Part shown: in pieces, positions 59,755 through 64,000 of the stretch
Layout: the number at the start of each line of letters is the position of its first letter
Numbering within the stretch: position 1 is the first letter of the stretch
Origin: Chloroflexota bacterium
Lineage (GTDB): Bacteria > Chloroflexota > Dehalococcoidia > Lucifugimonadales > UBA3495
NCBI GenBank assembly: GCA_028874075.1
Contig: JAPPLU010000049.1
Coordinates: 1-64,000, forward strand
Reading direction: 5' to 3'
DNA length: 64,000 nucleotides
The notes under the pieces: model-generated
What the model saw: the letters and a program-made list of their open reading frames with translations, nothing else
Told to the model about the DNA's origin: nothing
Database searches by the model: none
Program-made: the position numbers and the translations under genes

Positions 59755-60528
59755 ATGCAGAACCAGTCCGACGGCTTCAACGGCAAGGTGGCCATCGTAA
59801 CCGGCGCCGGCACCGGCATTGGCCGCAGCGCATCCCTGGCCCTGGCCGCCGAGGGTTACGCCGTAGCCCTGGCCGGGCGCCGCGCCCAGTTGCTGGAGGA
59901 AACCATATCCATGGCCGGCGACGCTGCCGGCCGTATGCTGGCCATCCCAGGCGACATCGGCAAGCCCGACGGCGTGGCCAACCTCTTCGCCGCCACCAGG
60001 GAAAGGTTCGGCCGCCTGGACCTGCTCTTCAACAACGCCGGCATCAGCGCGCCGCCCATTCCCCTGGAAGACCTGACCTACGAGCAGTGGCAGGCGGTAG
60101 TGGATGTCAACATCACCGGCGCCTTCCTCTGCACCCAGGAAGCCTTCCGCATGATGAAGGAGCAGGACCCCATGGGCGGTCGCATCATCAACAACGGCTC
60201 CATTTCCGCCTACGTGCCCCGGCCCAACTCGGCCCCCTACACTGCCACCAAGCACGCCATTACCGGCCTGACCCGTTCCACCTCCCTGGACGGCCGCAAG
60301 TACGACATCGCCTGCGGCCAGATCGACATCGGCAATGCCGACACGGACATGGCCGCAGTCTTCAAAACGGGTGTGCCCCAGCCCTACGGGGAGATCGCCG
60401 TGGAACCCACCATGGCCGTGGAAAACGTATCCCGGGCCGTGGTTTATATGGCCAGCCTTCCCCTGGACGCCAACGTCCAGTTTATGACGGTAATGGCCAC
60501 AAAAATGCCCTTCATCGGCCGGGGATAG
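59755..60528 (+). CDS. Short-chain dehydrogenase/reductase
   Basis: 257-aa SDR. NAD(P) motif [20 protein letters not shown], then [20 protein letters not shown], and catalytic residues in [20 protein letters not shown] (Ser, Tyr, Lys). The tail after the catalytic region ([20 protein letters not shown]) is atypical but intact. Substrate unknown. Confidence 0.9.
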   Translation: MQNQSDGFNGKVAIVTGAGTGIGRSASLALAAEGYAVALAGRRAQLLEETISMAGDAAGRMLAIPGDIGKPDGVANLFAATRERFGRLDLLFNNAGISAPPIPLEDLTYEQWQAVVDVNITGAFLCTQEAFRMMKEQDPMGGRIINNGSISAYVPRPNSAPYTATKHAITGLTRSTSLDGRKYDIACGQIDIGNADTDMAAVFKTGVPQPYGEIAVEPTMAVENVSRAVVYMASLPLDANVQFMTVMATKMPFIGRG

Positions 60529-60694
60529 GGGTCGTCGGCAGGGTCCCTGCACCCAGTTTCCAAAATTCCAAAAGGCTGCGGTTGACAGATCGGCTAACCC
60601 CGACTACCTGTGGGTACCGGAGATCGCCACGGGCATAACCGAAGGGCAACGCAGGCCAAATTTCGCGAATCTCGAAAAAGTTCCCCAAAAAGGG

Positions 60695-60723
60695 TTGACA
60701 GCAGAGAAAGCATTGACTAAATT
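60695..60723 (+). promoter_or_regulatory. Consensus sigma-70 promoter for the sigma-factor leader
   Basis: TTGACA (60695-60700), 17-base spacer, TAAATT (60718-60723). Transcription should start near 60730, giving a leader of about 410 nt before the sigma gene. Confidence 0.85.
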
Positions 60724-60729
60724 ATTACA

Positions 60730-61139
60730 GTTCGCTTTGTTTGGCTTTGGTACCATTGCTTCTTGCAAGGACGTTTTGTCCTCCTCTTGTAGGTATGCGC
60801 TTTAGCGCCGGGCTTTAGGCCCCTCTTTTATAGCCGTCCACATGGACGCAGGGATTAGTCCCTCTTCTGTTTTAGCGCCAACGAGCGCCGGGCAGTAAGC
60901 CCCCTTTAGTAGCGGCCCAGATGTGGCCACCCATGTTTAACGTGTTTCGGTAACCCAGGTGCTGTGGGTCACTTCGTGCCAGCGTACAGGTGCGCCCTGC
61001 CAGGATCGTGTGTTGCGCCGCAGTGTCGGTCGAGTGACCGGCGGTTACTCCGGCCAACGTCCGCTGGCGCGACGGGACTCCGCCGGCGCCCCATTCAAAA
61101 AACTTCGAACACTCCAGGCGACGATAGAACTGAAGGAGC
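60730..61139 (+). ncRNA. Tandem mini-hairpin leader RNA upstream of the sigma factor
   Basis: At least eight short hairpins occur in 163 nt: AGGAC/GTCCT (60768-60782), GCGC/GCGC (60797-60808), GGGC/GCCC (60810-60822), CGTCC/GGACG (60835-60848), AGGGA/TCCCT (60850-60863), GCGC/GCGC (60875-60888), GGGC/GCCC (60890-60902) and GGCC/GGCC (60914-60928). Loops are 4-7 nt. Several 3' arms run into CCTCTT or CCTTT. The order GCGC-GCGC, GGGC-GCCC, TAGC, then a further hairpin is repeated, so the module seems duplicated. More GC-rich stems, such as CGGTC/GACCG near 61027, follow. It could be a regulatory leader or a separate small RNA. No known RNA family was recognised. Confidence 0.6.
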
Positions 61140-62450
61140 ATGGATTTGGAAAATTTGCAGCATCAAGAGGCTAATGGGTTCGACTCGGAGGCAGTTATAG
61201 GGAAGCACCTGCGATTGTTCTTGCTGATGAACACCGCCCGGCAGTACAGGGTTCTTCGGGATTCAGTCATCTCGGAGACTCCTGAAAGGCGTGAACCCGG
61301 CTGGATCGCAAACGAAGTGGTCCGGAAGTTGCTGGATGGTATTGCTTTCAGCGAACCGGTGGTGAGGGAGATCCAGAGCTTCCTCCATCAGCCCGAAGAC
61401 CCCACGCTGGCTGAAATCTCCGCGGGCGACTCCCCGTTGATGGGGGCTGTGGTGGGTCCCATAGACCGCCTGCTGGTCGCGAGGGTCTCCGACTTGCTGA
61501 GCAAAGAGGAGTCTCTTGCCTTGGATTTCCTGGTTTTACTCCAGCTGGTGCTTATGGTCCTGCCCAGGGAGGTTGTGGACGATTTCGGCCACTTGCGGTT
61601 GGATGATTTGCGGAAACAGATAGATACGGTCCCAATGACCCTCAAGCTGTTGGAACGGGCGCCCATCTACGAGCGAAGCCTGAAGGCATTGGAAAGGTTG
61701 GGAGGCGCCTGCCGGGAACGGTTGGTCGCAGATTACGAACCTCTGGTCCGCAGCATTGCGCGTAGACACAGTAGGCTGCTTGACCTTTGCACAAATAGCA
61801 GGATGTCTCCGGATGACCTGCGCCAGGTGGGCCTGATTGGCCTCCTGCGAGCCATAGACAGTTTCGATATCAGGCGCGGGTTCCGGTTTGCCACCTATGC
61901 TCGACCCGCCATAGAAAATGAGATCAACGATTTCATCCGGCGAAGTTTGCACCCCGTGGCAATGCCCAGGGAGGTGGCCACGGAACTCAGTAGGGTAAGT
62001 CATCTTGAGTCGAAGCTGCGCCAGGACTTGGGAAGGAACGAGGTGGACAGAGAGCTTTGCGACGTCATGGGAATGTCCTGGGAAAAGTTCCAAAGTATCA
62101 GGTATGCCTTTCAGCCGGCCAGAAGCCTGGACGAGCCCCTTGGCGAGGAGACCGATATCACCTTGGCCGATACCATCGTAGACCCGTCCGCTGATACGGA
62201 GGAAACGGTTTGCACTGCAATGATGTGCCAGAGACTGCACGAGGCTCTGCAGGCCCTGCCCGACCGTGACCGCTATGTTCTGGAACTTCGCTTCGGCCTG
62301 CGCGGCAACCGGGAATTCACCTTTGATGAACTGGGGCGTGAACTGGGCATTACCCGCCAGGCCGTCCACAAGACCGTGGGCCGGGCCCTGGAAAAACTTC
62401 GCAACCCCGACCTGGGCCTGGTGGGCGAAGAAGCCTCGGCCTGGGAATGA
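61140..62450 (+). CDS. RNA polymerase sigma-70-family factor with long N-terminal extension
   Basis: 436-aa sigma factor. Region 2 includes YEPLVRSIARRHSRLLDLCT, DDLRQVGLIGLLRAIDSFDI and GFRFATYARPAIENEINDFI; region 3 follows. Region 4 ends with LPDRDRYVLELRFGLRGNRE, then FDELGRELGITRQAVHKTVG, the -35 binding helix. The N-terminal 200 residues do not look like sigma 1.1, instead they are helical and Leu-rich, without the usual acidic stretch. It is not the canonical RpoD. AAGGAG precedes the ATG. It is driven from a consensus promoter through a long structured leader. Confidence 0.9.
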   Translation: MDLENLQHQEANGFDSEAVIGKHLRLFLLMNTARQYRVLRDSVISETPERREPGWIANEVVRKLLDGIAFSEPVVREIQSFLHQPEDPTLAEISAGDSPLMGAVVGPIDRLLVARVSDLLSKEESLALDFLVLLQLVLMVLPREVVDDFGHLRLDDLRKQIDTVPMTLKLLERAPIYERSLKALERLGGACRERLVADYEPLVRSIARRHSRLLDLCTNSRMSPDDLRQVGLIGLLRAIDSFDIRRGFRFATYARPAIENEINDFIRRSLHPVAMPREVATELSRVSHLESKLRQDLGRNEVDRELCDVMGMSWEKFQSIRYAFQPARSLDEPLGEETDITLADTIVDPSADTEETVCTAMMCQRLHEALQALPDRDRYVLELRFGLRGNREFTFDELGRELGITRQAVHKTVGRALEKLRNPDLGLVGEEASAWE

Positions 62451-62491
62451 TTTATACTGATCCCACTCTGCCGCGAGCCGAAGGTATCACC

Positions 62492-62523
62492 CCGCAGGGG
62501 CACACGGTTGTGCGCCCCTGCGG
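62492..62523 (+). terminator. Hairpin after the sigma-factor gene
   Basis: CCGCAGGGGC (62492-62501) pairs perfectly with GCCCCTGCGG (62514-62523), with a further inner CAC/GTG pairing past one mismatch. No T-tract follows, so it may stop transcription weakly or be another GC-rich palindrome. Confidence 0.55.
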
Positions 62524-62989
62524 CATTGCGCAGTGCCGGCGCCCCGCTATAGGCAGCGCCCCGCGGAATTTCCCTGCCTTCTGACACCTTCCCCTTGCCC
62601 TCCCACATAACCCCCTCCCATCATTAAAGTAACCGGTTTTCCCGGGGGAATCCCGGCGGAAATGGACTGGCCCAAAGCGGCCCGGTTCCCTCCATTTCTT
62701 CCCCCTTCCGTACCAGCCGAATGGGCCGCTTTCGGCCCACCTGTGGACCGCCAAAATGTCTGACCCCGATACCAAATGTGGGAAGAATGAGACAGAATGA
62801 GACGAATTGGGACGAAAAACAAAAATCTCTGGAAGAGCCGGGTTCAGCATCTGCCGCCGGCAGGTACAGACCTGTGTGCCTGCCCCCCATTCCTGCAAGC
62901 AGGTTTGCTCCCACACCCCTGCGATGTAATATGTACTCGCCTTGCAATCGCCCCAACACCCTGAACGCAACCCTGGAGGACTTGGATAC
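62524..62989. other. Intergenic region before the last gene
   Basis: About 465 bp without a supportable gene. It contains a tandem GAATGAGACA-type repeat at 62784-62814 (reverse orientation of the 18425 element), and GCGGCCC/GGGCCGC arms near 62677 and 62730. Confidence 0.55.
62784..62814. repeat. Tandem GAATGAGACR-type repeat
   Basis: GAATGAGACA, GAATGAGACG, AATTGGGACG: three ten-base units. On the minus strand they read like the GTCCCATTTT units at 18425-18457. Confidence 0.55.
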
Positions 62990-64000
62990 ATGGGCGCCTG
63001 CCGCTATTGTGGTCAGAATGCCGGATTCCTGCGTAAGCAGCACGGGGAGTGCCGCGACCGGCACCGCGCCGGCATAGAGGAGATGGTCAACCTGGTGGCC
63101 CAGTCGGCCGGCGCCGCCACCTTCAGCGAAACGGCCCTGCGCCAGACCCTGGGCGCCATCGCCGCCCGGGCCTACGCCGGAGACGACGACATCAACGCTG
63201 CCCTGGCAACCGGCTGGACCCGTGGCATCGGCCACGCCATGGCCGACGGCATACTGACCCGGGACGAGGAAACCCGCCTGCGCGAGTTCCGCGACCGCAT
63301 GGCCCTGGATGGCAACTCCCAGACCGCCCAGGGCGAGGCCACCCTGGACCGGGCCGCCACCGACCGGCTGACCCTGGACGCCCGCCTGGCAGCCCTGGCC
63401 ACCGCCGAGGGTGATGCCCACCTGCGGGACCTTTCCGCCGCCATCCGGCAGGCCGGCCTTTCCGCCGCCGAAAGCCGTCAGCTTCTCATCCGCGCCTGGG
63501 AGGCGGCGGTGGAAGGCTCCCTGGAGGACGGCGTATTCACTCTGGACGAGGAGAACGCCCTGGCCCGGTATCTCAACCACTTCGGCCTGACACCCCGAGA
63601 CGTCAATGGCAACGGCGCCCACACCAGCCTGGTCCAGGCCGCCGTCATCCGCGACGTCGCCAACGGCATCATCCCCCAGCGCCAGCAGGTGGAAGGCAAC
63701 CTGCCCTTCAATCTGATGAAGTCGGAACAACTGGTCTGGGTGATTGACGGCGTGGACTACCTGGAAACGGTAACCCGGCGGGAGCGTCGGGGCACTTCCC
63801 ACGGCGTCAGCATCCGCGTTGCCCGTGGCCTATACTACCGCCCCAGCGCCTTTCGCAGCCGGGCCGTAGAGTGGGAGGAGACCCAGCGGATGGACAACGG
63901 GCTGCTGGGCCTGACCACCAAGCACATCTACTTCGCCGGTTCCAGAAAGCGGTTCCGCGTCCGCTATGACCGCATTGTGACCTTCGAGCCCTACAGCGAC
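62990..64000 (+). CDS. Zinc-ribbon/TerB-like hypothetical protein, truncated by the window end
   Basis: At least 337 aa, open to the last base. The N-terminus is a zinc ribbon (ACRYCGQNAGFLRKQHGECR). A TerB-like helical region follows (LRDLSAAIRQAGLSAAESRQ, then LIRAWEAAVEGSLEDGVFTL), and at the end a PH/GRAM-like strand set (GLLGLTTKHIYFAGSRKRFR). GGAGGA precedes the ATG. Function unknown; the domain mix suggests a membrane-stress or tellurite-type protein. Confidence 0.75.
   Translation, partial: MGACRYCGQNAGFLRKQHGECRDRHRAGIEEMVNLVAQSAGAATFSETALRQTLGAIAARAYAGDDDINAALATGWTRGIGHAMADGILTRDEETRLREFRDRMALDGNSQTAQGEATLDRAATDRLTLDARLAALATAEGDAHLRDLSAAIRQAGLSAAESRQLLIRAWEAAVEGSLEDGVFTLDEENALARYLNHFGLTPRDVNGNGAHTSLVQAAVIRDVANGIIPQRQQVEGNLPFNLMKSEQLVWVIDGVDYLETVTRRERRGTSHGVSIRVARGLYYRPSAFRSRAVEWEETQRMDNGLLGLTTKHIYFAGSRKRFRVRYDRIVTFEPYSD

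Noticed and set aside
60768..60930. CRISPR-like array
   Set aside because: The repeats are short palindromes of different sequence without constant spacers; no cas genes are present.

Overview
This 64-kb window is a GC-rich, densely coded bacterial chromosome segment with no rRNA, tRNA, transposase or CRISPR array that I could recognise. The gene content includes a glutamine-dependent NAD synthase, an archaeal-type PEP carboxylase, a tungsten aldehyde oxidoreductase, a xanthine-dehydrogenase-family molybdoenzyme, a sulfite-oxidase-like enzyme, a luciferase-like monooxygenase, SDRs, an acyl-CoA ligase, a thiolase with its OB-fold partner, a crotonase and a penicillin acylase. This mix, plus many short intergenic repeats, best fits an uncultured Chloroflexota bacterium, perhaps a SAR202-like Dehalococcoidia. 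That placement is inference from gene content; no marker gene here proves it.

Layout. 0-9 kb: PQQ-type sugar dehydrogenase lipoprotein, nadE, a HigBA toxin-antitoxin pair with its own promoter, an M42 peptidase, a membrane protein and aconitase. 9-16 kb: lipB, a metallo-beta-lactamase-fold enzyme that may be translated leaderless, a HIT protein, a crotonase, a retropepsin-like protein, an alpha/beta hydrolase and archaeal-type ppcA. 16-24 kb: an uncharacterised two-gene operon, a VOC protein, a PIN-domain remnant, GNAT, NUDIX, OB-fold and thiolase genes, and an MFS transporter. 24-29.5 kb (minus strand): an operon mobA, moaD-like, aldehyde oxidoreductase, coiled-coil protein, nuoE, nuoF. It looks like a tungstoenzyme wired to an NADH module with its own cofactor genes. 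29.8-33.2 kb: an isolated phage packaging remnant (zinc ribbon, large terminase, portal) bounded by two terminators and peppered with dispersed repeats. 33.2-36.4 kb: a promoter with a structured-RNA candidate, then two paralogous HAAS-domain membrane proteins flanking a PadR regulator.

36.5-60.5 kb holds accessory metabolism and defence: a P-loop kinase, an LLM oxidoreductase, an orphan molybdopterin-binding subunit, a Septu-like ptuAB pair, VOC and FAH proteins, tandem DinB paralogs, a HicA toxin with two tandem HicB copies, an MBL-fold enzyme, an alcohol dehydrogenase, BrnTA, a DUF3574 lipoprotein, two SDRs, a Tat-exported sulfite-oxidase-like protein, an AMP-forming acyl-CoA ligase, an orphan GIY-YIG protein and a penicillin acylase. 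Many gaps here carry copies of a CACGAA-type palindromic repeat.

60.5-64 kb: a consensus promoter drives a leader of about 400 nt packed with tandem mini-hairpins ahead of a sigma-70-family factor with an unusual N-terminal half. A zinc-ribbon/TerB-like gene runs off the window end. The most interesting signals are the hairpin-array leader of the sigma factor, the structured-RNA candidate at 33.3 kb, the tungstoenzyme operon, the Septu-like pair, and the stranded terminase/portal island with a deviant Walker A motif.
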